Source: an uncultured Bacteroidales bacterium
GTDB taxonomy: Bacteria > Bacteroidota > Bacteroidia > Bacteroidales > P3
Length of the DNA stretch: 48,546 nucleotides
NCBI GenBank assembly: GCA_947168515.1
Contig: CAMVMF010000021.1
Coordinates: 1-48,546, forward strand
Reading direction: 5' to 3'
Shown here: in pieces, positions 23,608 through 33,600 of the stretch
Position numbering within the stretch: position 1 is the stretch's first letter
Layout of the letters: every line of letters starts with the position of its first letter
Program-made: the position numbers and the translations under genes
The notes under the pieces: generated by a model
What the model saw: the letters and a program-made list of their open reading frames with translations, nothing else
Databases searched by the model: none
Told to the model about the DNA's origin: nothing

Positions 23608-24429
23608 TCACCTCACCACCTTGATGAATTCCGCCTTACCCGAAGCCGATTTGAGCACATGGATAAAGCTGACGGAGGTGTCGCCTGAGCGACGGACCTG
23701 ATGGGTCTCGAAGCACACCAGGTTGGTGTCTGGCTCCACACACCGGGCTACGCCCACCGGCGTGCCTAAAGGCATAGGATAGTCACCGCAAGCCTCGTCG
23801 AACAGCGCCTTAGCCTCGGGCGTGAGAGGTTTCATAGCTGTAAATTCGGGCATGGGGACAAATTCGCCCGGCAGGGCTTCGATACGAATCAGCCAGGGCT
23901 CAAGCTCAGCTGCCGCAGCACCCACACGGGCAGCACGGACTCCATACCCTTCCAAGACTAGGTTCTCGGGCAGCTGCTGCAGCAGACTGTCGCGGCTGGC
24001 TTCCACACCGCCGCTGCCAAAGGTACAGAAAGGCACGATGACCTTGCCGGTGAAGTCGACCTCCCGCAGCAGAGAGGCTATAGGAGGAGCATAGGTGCCA
24101 AACCAAATAGGATAGCCAAGATAAATGGTGTCGTAGTCTGCCAGCACGCTCTGGATGGGATGGATGTCTGGCAGGATGCCCGCCGCACGATCTTGGTTGC
24201 AACGCTCAATGGTTTTCTGGAAGCTGGTGTCGTATGGGGTCACCAACGTAATCTCCTCGATATCGGCACCCACCTTATCTTTAATCAGCTTAGCCACCTG
24301 CCGCGTGGAACCGAGCTGGGAGTAATAAAGCACCAAGGAGCGGGTGTGCGTTGTCTCATCAGTCTTCTTTTGGGATCCACACGCCCCGAAGAGCAGTGCA
24401 ACACAAACAAAAAGTACAATCTTTTTCAT
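23608..24429 (-). CDS. flavodoxin-domain lipoprotein
   Basis: A 273-aa predicted lipoprotein (lipobox FGAC, Cys17) with a flavodoxin-like domain over ~30-185. The FMN phosphate loop is YYSQLGSTRQVA (35-46); YPIWFG (106-111) and TFGSGG (136-141) are the other FMN-contact loops typical of the Flavodoxin_4-type family. The last ~80 residues, including PMPLGTPVGVARC and the conserved-looking FETHQVRRSGD, are outside the flavodoxin core. An electron carrier or NAD(P)H-quinone type role at the periplasmic face is inferred. It converges with the aldolase gene (15-bp gap), with no clear terminator between. Upstream lies a cluster of three R1 elements. Confidence 0.85.
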   Translation of the reverse strand: MKKIVLFVCVALLFGACGSQKKTDETTHTRSLVLYYSQLGSTRQVAKLIKDKVGADIEEITLVTPYDTSFQKTIERCNQDRAAGILPDIHPIQSVLADYDTIYLGYPIWFGTYAPPIASLLREVDFTGKVIVPFCTFGSGGVEASRDSLLQQLPENLVLEGYGVRAARVGAAAAELEPWLIRIEALPGEFVPMPEFTAMKPLTPEAKALFDEACGDYPMPLGTPVGVARCVEPDTNLVCFETHQVRRSGDTSVSFIHVLKSASGKAEFIKVVR

Positions 24430-24453
24430 GATAAGTATTTTGGTGAATAATAA

Positions 24454-24624
24454 GGGGACTTCTAAAAAATCGTTTTATTCGTAATCATGCCTGCATGAAG
24501 ATTCAGATAATAAATTCGTTAGTTTTCAACAGACGTTTTCTCGCCTCAGCATACAAGCAAGCTTGTCTGCGTTCGGCTTAACGAAAACGTTAGATTCGTG
24601 CAATTCGTGTTCAAAAGTTATCAA
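24454..24624 (+). repeat. MITE-like element, family R1, copy C (right end missing)
   Basis: Long form with the nested segment and the ACAAGC-AA-GCTTGT core, almost identical to copy B. It lacks TTAATAGAAGTCCCC and runs directly (GTTATCAA) into the left end of copy D. Confidence 0.8.
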
Positions 24625-24733
24625 GGGGACTTCTAAAAATTCGTTTTATTCGTTATCATGCCAGCATGAAGATTCAGATAAAAATTCGTTAGATTCGTGC
24701 AATTCGTGTTCAAAAGTTATTAATAGAAGTCCC
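24625..24733 (+). repeat. MITE-like element, family R1, copy D (short form)
   Basis: 109-bp short form, GGGGACTTCTA to TAGAAGTCCC, with the variant palindrome CATGC-CA-GCATG. It lacks the nested segment, and TATAAGAATATAA follows its right end. Confidence 0.8.
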
Positions 24734-24746
24734 TATAAGAATATAA

Positions 24747-24856
24747 GGGGGCTTCTAAAAATTCGTTTTATTCGTTATCATGCCAGCATGAAGATTCAGA
24801 TAATAAATTCGTTAGATTCGTGCAATCCGTGTTCAAAAGTTATTAATAGAAGTCCC
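24747..24856 (+). repeat. MITE-like element, family R1, copy E (short form)
   Basis: 110-bp short form with the CATGC-CA-GCATG palindrome. It is nearly identical to copy D and followed by the same TATAAGAATATAA, so D and E look like a tandem duplication. Copies C-E fill most of the 567-bp gap 24430-24996; the ORF across them is not a gene. Confidence 0.8.
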
Positions 24857-24921
24857 TATAAGAATATAACGGAAGCGATGGCCTTTTTATTGCGCAAATT
24901 GCAGATTTGAAAAAAAGATTG

Positions 24922-24929
24922 TATCTTTG
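24922..24929 (+). promoter_or_regulatory. -7 promoter element of the alcohol dehydrogenase gene
   Basis: TATCTTTG followed by C matches TAnnTTTG, 67 bp before the ATG at 24997. It lies just outside R1 copy E. Confidence 0.6.
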
Positions 24930-24996
24930 CAACTCAACCCGAAAAGCGTAACAATAACAGGAAAACATTAATTTACAAATAATTAAATACAATACT

Positions 24997-26169
24997 ATGA
25001 ACGATTTTATTTATAATATACCCACCAAGGTATATTTTGGCAAAGACCAGTTGAAGAACCTCGGACCCGAACTGAAGAAATACGGCCAGCGCGTACTGAT
25101 GGTATACGGTGGCGGCTCTATAAAACGTACCGGACTGTACGACAGAGTAGTAAAAGAGATTAAGGCCAGCAATCTGGACCTCTTCGAATTGTCGGGCGTG
25201 AAGCCTAACCCCAGCATCGAGTCGGTACGCGAAGGCGCACGCCTGTGCAAAGAACATAAAATCGACGTGGTGCTGGCCGTGGGCGGCGGCTCCACCCTCG
25301 ACTGCACCAAGTTCATTGCCGCCGGGGCCAAGGTGGACTTCGACCCCTGGGACTTCTTCAGCGACAAATGGGCCCCGCTGACCGAAGCCCTGCCTATCCT
25401 GGACGTGCTGACCCTCTCGGCCACAGGCTCCGAAATGGACTGCGGCGGCGTTATCTCCAATCCCGCCACCAACGACAAAATAGGACGCTTAGAACCCTGC
25501 CTGCAGCCCAAGGCCTCCTTCCTCGACCCCACCACCACCTTCACCGTCAATGCCTACCAGACCGCCTGCGGCTCCGCCGACATGATGAGCCACATCATCG
25601 AGGTCTACTTCAACATGAACGAGGATTTCGAAATGCTGGACGGCTTTATGGAAGCACTGATGCGCAACATTGTCAAGTACGCCCCCATCGCCATGAAGGA
25701 GCCGGAGAACTATAAAGCCCGTGCCGAGCTGATGTGGACAGGCACCTGGGCCATCAACGGCTTTATCGACGGCGGCAAACGCCAAGCCTGGAGCTGCCAC
25801 CCCATGGAGCATGAGCTGAGCGCTGTCTACGACATCACTCACGGCCTAGGGCTGGCCATCCTCACCCCCCGATGGATGGAATACTGCCTGGACGACACCA
25901 CGGTGGACAAATACGTACAGTTTGCCCAAAACGTCTTTGGCATACACGGCAGCGACAAGATGGAGGTGGCGCACAAGGGCATCGAGGCTCTCAAAGACTT
26001 CCTCTTCAACCAGCTGTCGCTGAAATCCACCCTGCCCGAAGTGGGCATCGACCAAACCCACTTCGACTCCATGGCCGAAAAGGCCGTCAAGAACGGGGGC
26101 ACACAGTATGCCTTCAAACCCCTGGCCAAAGAGGACGTGAAGAGGATTTACGAGATGTGCATGAAATAG
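24997..26169 (+). CDS. iron-containing alcohol dehydrogenase, YqhD/BdhA type
   Basis: A 390-aa group III metal-dependent alcohol dehydrogenase, cytosolic, expected to interconvert aldehydes and alcohols with NADPH. Seen: GGGS near 38-41 and AVGGGSTLD (94-102) of the nucleotide domain, and metal ligands Asp195, His199, His268 and His282 in SADMMSHIIE, SCHPMEHELS and DITHGLGL, one residue offset from the ligands known for E. coli YqhD. Length and order match butanol dehydrogenase/YqhD proteins. A -7 motif precedes the gene, with three R1 repeats upstream of it. It is convergent with the YitT-type gene. The physiological substrate (short aldehydes, fermentation end products or lipid aldehydes) cannot be told from sequence. 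Confidence 0.92.
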   Translation: MNDFIYNIPTKVYFGKDQLKNLGPELKKYGQRVLMVYGGGSIKRTGLYDRVVKEIKASNLDLFELSGVKPNPSIESVREGARLCKEHKIDVVLAVGGGSTLDCTKFIAAGAKVDFDPWDFFSDKWAPLTEALPILDVLTLSATGSEMDCGGVISNPATNDKIGRLEPCLQPKASFLDPTTTFTVNAYQTACGSADMMSHIIEVYFNMNEDFEMLDGFMEALMRNIVKYAPIAMKEPENYKARAELMWTGTWAINGFIDGGKRQAWSCHPMEHELSAVYDITHGLGLAILTPRWMEYCLDDTTVDKYVQFAQNVFGIHGSDKMEVAHKGIEALKDFLFNQLSLKSTLPEVGIDQTHFDSMAEKAVKNGGTQYAFKPLAKEDVKRIYEMCMK

Positions 26170-26170
26170 A

Positions 26171-26211
26171 ATGGAGAGTTGAGAATTGAGAATTGAGAGT
26201 TGAGAGGGCGG
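26171..26211. repeat. GAGTTGA/GAATTGA heptads directly after the alcohol dehydrogenase stop
   Basis: Five heptamers begin 2 bp after the TAG, in the same orientation relative to the gene as at other gene ends. The unit GAGTTGA carries TGA in all three frames. Confidence 0.8.
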
Positions 26212-26273
26212 GGGTCGCGACAACTACTAAACCATTAACTACTAAACTCTTCAACCATTGGAGTATTGTCAAG

Positions 26274-26322
26274 GCCTTCCCCGACACTATTTTATCACTA
26301 TGGTGTTCTTGTCGGGGAAGGC
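26274..26322. repeat. 12-bp inverted repeat across the 3' end of the YitT-type gene
   Basis: GCCTTCCCCGAC (26274-26285) and GTCGGGGAAGGC (26311-26322) are perfect arms around 25 nt that contain the last codons and stop of the minus-strand gene. There is no T-run after the hairpin on either strand, so terminator function is uncertain. Confidence 0.6.
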
Positions 26323-27267
26323 TTTCCAGCGTTTGCCGTAGGCATCGTAGGCATCGGTGACCACCACAAAGGCATTGGGGTCGAAGTCGCGGATGGCGGT
26401 GGTGATGGATTCCACCTGACGCAATGGCACCACCATGAAGAAGGTGCTGTTGGGTTCGAGAGAGTAGAGCCCCTCGCTGTTGAGGATGGTGGCCGTGCGG
26501 TCTATATTGTCGAGGATGAACTGGCGCAGCTGCTCGTTGCGTTTTTTGGTAATGATAAAGACAATCTTATCGTCCTTGGTGCCCGAGACCACATACGACA
26601 ACGTTTTGGACATAAGGAAGATGCAAAGCAACGAATAGAGCGAAAGAATACAGGAAGAGCCGCCCTCGGGACCATGGCCCGTGCCCACGCCAAACCCAAT
26701 GACCAGCAGACCCACCAGCACGATAATGCCGTCGGTGCAGATGAGGGCGTTTGAGAACCTGACGCGCAGGTATTTTTGCAATATCATGGCTATGATGTCG
26801 GTGCCACCGGTGGTAGCCCCGCGGCCAACGATGAAGGCGGAGCCGGCACCCACCAGCACCGGCCCGATGATGGCAGCCACGATAAGGTGGTCTGAAAGGT
26901 TGAGCACCCCTCCGAGCAACTGGGCAGGGTCCAACGACTGCAACGCCTCGGCCGTCGGGTAGACAAGCGAGGACAGCCCATTCATTATCAGCGGGGTGAT
27001 AAGGGTGGCAAAGAGGGTCTTGAGGCCGATACCCTTGCCCAAAAAGAAATACGATAGGATGAGCAACGGGATGCTGATCATATAGCTGAAGGTGCCCACC
27101 TGCAGTTGTGGAAAAAGATTGTGCAGCACTATGCTGGCTCCAAACACGCCGCCGGGGACAAACTTATACGGATTGATGAAAAGGACAAAGCCCACGCTGA
27201 CAATGCAGCTTCCTACTACAATGCTGAGATAATCGGAAAATACAGATTTCGACTTGCTTGCCATCAC
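26287..27267 (-). CDS. YitT family membrane protein with DUF2179 domain
   Basis: A 326-aa integral membrane protein. About five to six hydrophobic helices lie in the first ~220 residues (DYLSIVVGSCIVSVGFVLF, FSYMISIPLLILSYFFLG, LIVAAIIGPVLVGAGSAFI, IIVLVGLLVIGFG), with the conserved loops PGGVFGASIVL and GRGATTGGTDIIA typical of the YitT/YczE-like group. The C-terminal ~90 residues (KDDKIVFIITKKRNEQL ... DAYDAYGKRWKAF) form the cytosolic DUF2179 domain, thought to bind a ligand. Transported substrate is unknown for the family. A -7 promoter motif sits 35 bp upstream of the ATG. Single gene unit. Confidence 0.9.
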   Translation of the reverse strand: MMASKSKSVFSDYLSIVVGSCIVSVGFVLFINPYKFVPGGVFGASIVLHNLFPQLQVGTFSYMISIPLLILSYFFLGKGIGLKTLFATLITPLIMNGLSSLVYPTAEALQSLDPAQLLGGVLNLSDHLIVAAIIGPVLVGAGSAFIVGRGATTGGTDIIAMILQKYLRVRFSNALICTDGIIVLVGLLVIGFGVGTGHGPEGGSSCILSLYSLLCIFLMSKTLSYVVSGTKDDKIVFIITKKRNEQLRQFILDNIDRTATILNSEGLYSLEPNSTFFMVVPLRQVESITTAIRDFDPNAFVVVTDAYDAYGKRWKAFPDKNTIVIK

Positions 27268-27301
27268 AAATTGGTTCGTTTATACATTTGATTTGAATTT
27301 G

Positions 27302-27309
27302 CAAAGGTA
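27302..27309 (-). promoter_or_regulatory. -7 promoter element of the YitT-type gene
   Basis: On the minus strand TACCTTTG followed by C matches TAnnTTTG, 35 bp before the ATG at 27267. Confidence 0.6.
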
Positions 27310-27317
27310 CGGAAAAT

Positions 27318-27600
27318 AATTGAGAATGGAGAATTTCTTAAAGGTAAAAGGTAAAAACTAAAAACTAAAAGGTTTTTGAAGGTTAGCTCCGCGTATCTCA
27401 CGTATATTCACGTATTTTTATCCTCGTGATACTTGGCAAAGTAAAAGGTAAAAACTAAAAACTAAAAAGTTTATTGGCATTTTTGCAAAGTAAAAGGTAA
27501 AAACTAAAAACTAAAAGGGTGGACGGGCAGGAGTTGAGAGGTGAGAATGGAGAATTGAGAATGGAGAATTGAGAGGTGAGAATGGAGAGGTGTGAGGTGT
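27318..27600. repeat. composite repeat array with embedded CACGTA-type repeat
   Basis: Three A-rich blocks (AAAGGTAAAAACTAAAAACT) alternate with unique DNA and end in the GTGGACGGGCAGGAG linker and GAGAATTGAGAATGG heptads. Between the blocks, 27381-27436 (GTTAGCTCCGCG to CTCGTGATACTTGG) recurs at 48109-48166. This fills the gap 27268-27648; no gene is seen. Confidence 0.8.
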
Positions 27601-27640
27601 GCAATGAATAATGCCTAAGATTCATCATTCATTGCACACC
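27596..27640. repeat. 14-bp inverted repeat at the 3' end of the giant gene
   Basis: GGTGTGCAATGAAT (27596-27609) and ATTCATTGCACACC (27627-27640) are perfect arms with a 17-nt loop, 8 bp from the stop of the minus-strand gene. No T-run follows, so it may protect mRNA ends or be a repeat. Its inner part also occurs inverted at 12965-12990. Confidence 0.7.
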
Positions 27641-27648
27641 GCGCACTG

Positions 27649-30600
27649 CTATCGTATCAGGGTTACTGTGCCAGTGACTGACTGGTTTGCTTTTGGTTCC
27701 AGGGTGGTGGTGTATCGGCACTTGTAGACGTATGCGGCCTGCTGACAGGGTACTCCGTCGTGGGTGCCGTCCCAAGGCTGCTCGATGGTGGTGCTGTGGA
27801 ACACCAGGTCGCCCCGACGGTCGTAAATCCATATCTCAAAGTCATGGATGTTGTCACCCACGGCCTTGAAGGTGTTATTCTCCGTGAGTGAGGGGGTGAA
27901 GATATTCGGGAAGTAGAGGCTGGAAACGAGAGAGCGGACCATCACGGTGTCGGAGTCGGCGCAGAAGTCGTTAGCCACGCGCAGGGTGACGAGCACACTG
28001 TCAATCGTCAGCGGCACGTCCAACCGCAGCATTCGGGCGGTGTCGGCAAAGTTGGCACCATCATAGTACCAAATATGCCACTGCCGCTGTGCACCCACAT
28101 TGCCTATGGCGTCAAGCACGGTCAGTTCTCGCCGTTGGTAGGTGAGGTAGTCGGGATTGACATCTATGAGGGCTCTAACCGTCTGAATAGGTTCTAGCCT
28201 AATGCTGTCGACAGAGGGACACAGTGGGGTGTCGCCATAGTCTGCAAAGAGGTAGTAGGTGGTGCTTTGGGTGGGTCTGGGGTAGATGAGGCTGTCGCCC
28301 TCGTGGTCGTCGATGGCTTCGTCGTAGGGCAACGAAGTCCACTGCCAATAAGGCGCGTCAGTATGAACAAGAAGATTGTAGTGAGCGTTGTCACCGCAAA
28401 TGTGGGAGGTGTCGAAACTGATGGTGGGGTAAGGCATCACGTAGAGTGTCAGTATCAGCAGCGTGTCGCCCATGAGCGGGTCGGGGCCGACCACGGTGTC
28501 GCGATAGATGCCCGGCTGGCTGAGGTACCGTCCGGCAAAGAAGATGGAGTCACCTTGGCAGATGCTGTCGACAAGAGGCACTTCGGTGAGGGTGATGTCC
28601 TTGAGGTGGAGTGTGAGAACCGAGTCGCATCCCTCCTGCGAGGTGTAGCGGATGGCGTAGTCGCCCGGGAGGGTGTATGTGTTGCCCTCGAACTGTACCG
28701 ATTGACCCAAATAGATGGTGTCGTAGAAATGGAAGTCGTAAGTGGGGTTCACGGTAAGGTGCAGCGTGACGACACTATCGCACGAGCCGACGGAAAGGAA
28801 GTGGTGCATGTGGTCCCCTTCGGTGTCCACGGTAGAGTCGGCAAAATAGACATAGCCGCCTTGGCAGATGGTGTCGTAGTAATCGACGGTGTAGGTACTG
28901 TTCACATGCATCAGCAGGGTGACCGTGCTGTCGGCCCCATGTCTGTTCAAGAAGGTATGGCGGATGGTGTCGGCAAACGGATGTCCCTGCCAGAGGAAGT
29001 CGGCTACGGCATCACTGCAGATGGTGCTGTCGCGACGGGTGGAGTCGTTGGGCCAAACAAACAGGTTGTAGCTGACCACGCTGTCGCAGCCCCATTGGTT
29101 GGTCAGAGTGACGACCATAAGGGTGGTGTCGTGGGTGACGGGAATGCCGGCATACTGCCACGCTGGTGCTTGGTTCTGCACGATGGTGTCGAAGACGGAA
29201 CTGAAGGTGTTGGGCAGCACGTGCAGCTGGAGGTGCAGCAAGCTGTCGCAGCCCCACTGGTTGGGGCGAGCATAGCTGTAGGTGCCAGTGGTCGTGCCGG
29301 CATAGAGCGTGGTGTCGCGCCACTGGTATCCGTCGGCCAATGCGTTCTGGCAAATGGTGTCGGAGTCTATTTGTAGGTCGGAATAGTGGACGGTGAGCCG
29401 CAGTGTTACGGTGCTGTCGCAGCCGTGGGCATTGGCGACAATATGTGTCGGTGGGACGGTGGGGGTGGCGTTGAAGCGCTGCCCATACCAGGTGAACTGG
29501 TCGCAGGCGGTGGCCACGGTGTCGCCCGAGGTGGTGGGGAAAACGGTGAGGTGCAACGTGCGCAGGCTGTCGCAAGCAAGCGGGCCTTGGGTGCGCAGGC
29601 TGTCGGTGTAGATGCCCGCCACGGCGTAGCTGTTGCCGCCAAAGGTGGTGGACTGGTTGCTGCAGATGGTGTCGTAGAAATGGAGGTCGTAGGTGGGCAG
29701 CACGTGCAGCACCATGGTCAGCAGGCTGTCGGCACCGAGGCTGTTGGCGAGGGTGTCATACTGGGTGCCTGCAGCGGTGAAGGTGCGGTGGTTCCAGGTG
29801 AACGGCAGCTGGCTCTCGCAGACGGTGTCGTGGAGGGTGGTGCGGTTGTTCCAGAGGACGTGCAGGTGGTAGGTGACCACGCTGTCGCAGCCTGCGGCAT
29901 TGGGCACGGTGACGGTCGCGCCCACCGTGTCGCCGTGGGCGGTGAGGCCCATATAGCTGCGCGGGAGCTGGTTCTCGGTGCAGGTGTCGTAGTAGGTGGC
30001 GGCGGTGGAATGGCGCACGGTCAGGTGCAGGACGACGGTGCTGTCGCAGCCGGCGGCATTGGTGTAGTGGTGGAAGAGCGTGTCGGTGGCCGTAGCGGTG
30101 TAGTTCCTACCATACCAGGTGAACTGGTCGCAGGCGGTGGCCGCGGTGTCGCCCGAGGTGGTGGGGAAAACGGTGAGGTGCAGCGTGCGCAGGCTGTCGC
30201 AGGCAAGCGGGCCTTGGGTGCTCAGGCTGTCGGTGTAGATGCCCGCCACGGTATAGCTATTGCCGCCAAAGGTGGTGGACTGGTTGCTGCAGATGGTGTC
30301 GTAGAAATGGAGGTCGTAGGTGGGCAGCACGTGCAGCACCATGGTCAGCAGGCTGTCGGCACCGAGGCTGTTGGCGAGGGTGTCATACTGGGTGCCTGCA
30401 GCGGTGAAGGTGCGGTGGTTCCAGGTGAACGGCAGCTGGCTCTCGCAGACGGTGTCGTGGAGGGTGGTGCGGTTGTTCCAGAGGACGTGCAGGTGGTAGG
30501 TGACCACGCTGTCGCAGCCTGCGGCATTGGGCACGGTGACGGTCGCGCCCACCGTGTCGCCGTGGGCGGTGAGGCCCATATAGCTGCGCGGGAGCTGGTT

Positions 30601-33600
30601 CTCGGTGCAGGTGTCGTAGTAGGTGGCGGCGGTGGAATGGCGCACGGTCAGGTGCAGGACGACGGTGCTGTCGCAGCCGGCGGCATTGGTGTAGTGGTGG
30701 AAGAGCGTGTCGGTGGCCGTAGCGGTGTAGTTCCTACCATACCAGGTGAACTGGTCGCAGGCGGTGGCCGCGGTGTCGCCCGAGGTGGTGGGGAAAACGG
30801 TGAGGTGCAGCGTGCGCAGGCTGTCGCAGGCAAGCGGGCCTTGGGTGCTCAGGCTGTCGGTGTAGATGCCCGCCACGGTATAGCTATTGCCGCCAAAGGT
30901 GGTGGACTGGTTGCTGCAGATGGTGTCGTAGAAATGGAGGTCGTAGGTGGGCAGCACGTGCAGCACCATGGTCAGCAGGCTGTCGGCACCGAGGCTGTTG
31001 GCGAGGGTGTCATACTGGGTGCCTGCAGCGGTGAAGGTGCGGTGGTTCCAGGTGAACGGCAGCTGGCTCTCGCAGACGGTGTCGTGGAGGGTGGTGCGGT
31101 TGTTCCAGAGGACGTGCAGGTGGTAGGTGACCACGCTGTCGCAGCCTGCGGCATTGGGCACGGTGACGGTCGCGCCCACCGTGTCGCCGTGGGCGGTGAG
31201 GCCCATATAGCTGCGCGGGAGCTGGTTCTCGGTGCAGGTGTCGTAGTAGGTGGCGGCGGTGGAATGGCGCACGGTCAGGTGCAGGACGACGGTGCTGTCG
31301 CAGCCGGCGGCATTGGTGTAGTGGTGGAAGAGCGTGTCGGTGGCCGTAGCGGTGTAGTTCCTACCATACCAGGTGAACTGGTCGCAGGCGGTGGCCGCGG
31401 TGTCGCCCGAGGTGGTGGGGAAAACGGTGAGGTGCAGCGTGCGCAGGCTGTCGCAGGCAAGCGGGCCTTGGGTGCTCAGGCTGTCGGTGTAGATGCCCGC
31501 CACGGTATAGCTATTGCCGCCAAAGGTGGTGGACTGGTTGCTGCAGATGGTGTCGTAGAAATGGAGGTCGTAGGTGGGCAGCACGTGCAGCACCATGGTC
31601 AGCAGGCTGTCGGCACCGAGGCTGTTGGCGAGGGTGTCATACTGGGTGCCTGCAGCGGTGAAGGTGCGGTGGTTCCAGGTGAACGGCAGCTGGCTCTCGC
31701 AGACGGTGTCGTGGAGGGTGGTGCGGTTGTTCCAGAGGACGTGCAGGTGGTAGGTGACCACGCTGTCGCAGCCTGCGGCATTGGGCACGGTGACGGTCGC
31801 GCCCACCGTGTCGCCGTGGGCGGTGAGGCCCATATAGCTGCGCGGGAGCTGGTTCTCGGTGCAGGTGTCGTAGTAGGTGGCGGCGGTGGAATGGCGCACG
31901 GTCAGGTGCAGGACGACGGTGCTGTCGCAGCCGGCGGCATTGGTGTAGTGGTGGAAGAGCGTGTCGGTGGCCGTAGCGGTGTAGTTCCTACCATACCAGG
32001 TGAACTGGTCGCAGGCGGTGGCCGCGGTGTCGCCCGAGGTGGTGGGGAAAACGGTGAGGTGCAGCGTGCGCAGGCTGTCGCAGGCAAGCGGGCCTTGGGT
32101 GCTCAGGCTGTCGGTGTAGATGCCCGCCACGGTATAGCTATTGCCGCCAAAGGTGGTGGACTGGTTGCTGCAGATGGTGTCGTAGAAATGGAGGTCGTAG
32201 GTGGGCAGCACGTGCAGCACCATGGTCAGCAGGCTGTCGGCACCGTGGCTGTTGGTGAGGGTGTCGTACTGGGTGCCTGCAGCGGTGAAGGTGCGGTGGT
32301 TCCAGATGAGCGGCAGCTGGCTCTCGCAGACGGTGTCGTGGAGGGTAACCCTATTGTTCCAAAGGACATGGAGGTGGAAGAGGATGGTGCTGTCGCAAGC
32401 GTCAGTGTTGGCAAAAAGGAGTTGGACCGTGGTATCGCTGGTCAGTTCTAGTCCTGCGTAGTAGTAGGGCAGCTCATTTTCGGTCACAGTGTCGAAGATG
32501 GTTGTATGAGAAGAATGTCCCACCGTTAGGTGCAACGTTAGCAGAGAGTCGCACCCATATTGGTTGGTAAGGTTATGCGTGGGCAGGACAGTCGGAGTTT
32601 CCGTATAGCGCGTTCCGTACCAAACAAGGCTGTCGCAGACCATGGCGGCGGTGTCGCCAGAGGTGGCATTGTGGATGGAGAGGTTGAGAGTGTGCAGGCT
32701 GTCGCATCCGAAGGTGCTGGTACGGGCCAAATAGAATGTGCCGGAGGAGGTCTCGCTGCCTAACAGGGTGTCGCCCCAAAGGTAGGGCAGCTGGGAGGCA
32801 CAGAGTGCCAAGTTGTCCACAAACGAGTAGGTGGAATGCACCTCGATATGGTGGGTGAGGGTGTCTGTACAGCCGTCAAGATTGGTGACCACACAGCTGT
32901 AGGTGGTGCTGACCTCTGGAGCCACCACCAGGAGCGAGTCTTGCTGTGTTGGGGACCAGCTGTAGGAGGTGGCCCCCGTCACGCGGAGTGTGTCGGGCGG
33001 GTCGTTCTGGCAACGGTCGGTAGGACCATTCAGAGAGGGTGTGGTGGAGGGATATTGCAGCACGAGGGGTTTGATAATCGTGTCGGTGCAGGAGCCACCG
33101 CCGATATAAGACACCAGCATCACCTGATAAGTGCCGGGGGTGGTGTAGACGGTGCTGCCGTTGTACTCGGTGGAAGTTTGGCCGTTGCCAAAGTCCCAGA
33201 ACGCCGATTCGCACCCTTCGCCGGTGCCGATGGGGGTGACACCGTCGTTGGTGATGGTGCTGAGGTTGTTGAAAGCCACATGGAACTGGCAGTTGGAGGT
33301 GGTGACTACCGAGTCGAAGAGCGCGAGCGGATAGCGGGTGCCCACATAGGTGGACATGGTGAAAAAGCAGGAGGCATCGTCGACGAAACTGAGGTCGCAG
33401 TAGTAGGTGGTGTTGGCGGTCGGGATGGTGACGGTTTGGGTGTTGTAGATGGTTGTTTTGTTGACGGTGTCGGTATACCAGTTGTAGTTGAAGCCATCAG
33501 GCATGGTGTAGGTGTTGGCCGCCACATCGCCACAGGTTTCGGAGAGGATGTTCTTGAGCAGGCAGCCGAGGGTGAAGTAGGCATAGCCATAGTGGCTGCC

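Noticed and set aside
24563..24910. 115-residue open frame rich in SLDSCNSCSKV repeats
   Set aside because: It is a translation of R1 repeat copies; each repeat period is an element end, and no start signal or family exists.
29386..32451. 1021-residue open frame on the plus strand across the 627-bp array
   Set aside because: It is the antisense of the giant gene's repeats; it is long only because the repeat unit lacks stops in that frame, has Gly/Val-rich composition, and shows no start signal or domain.
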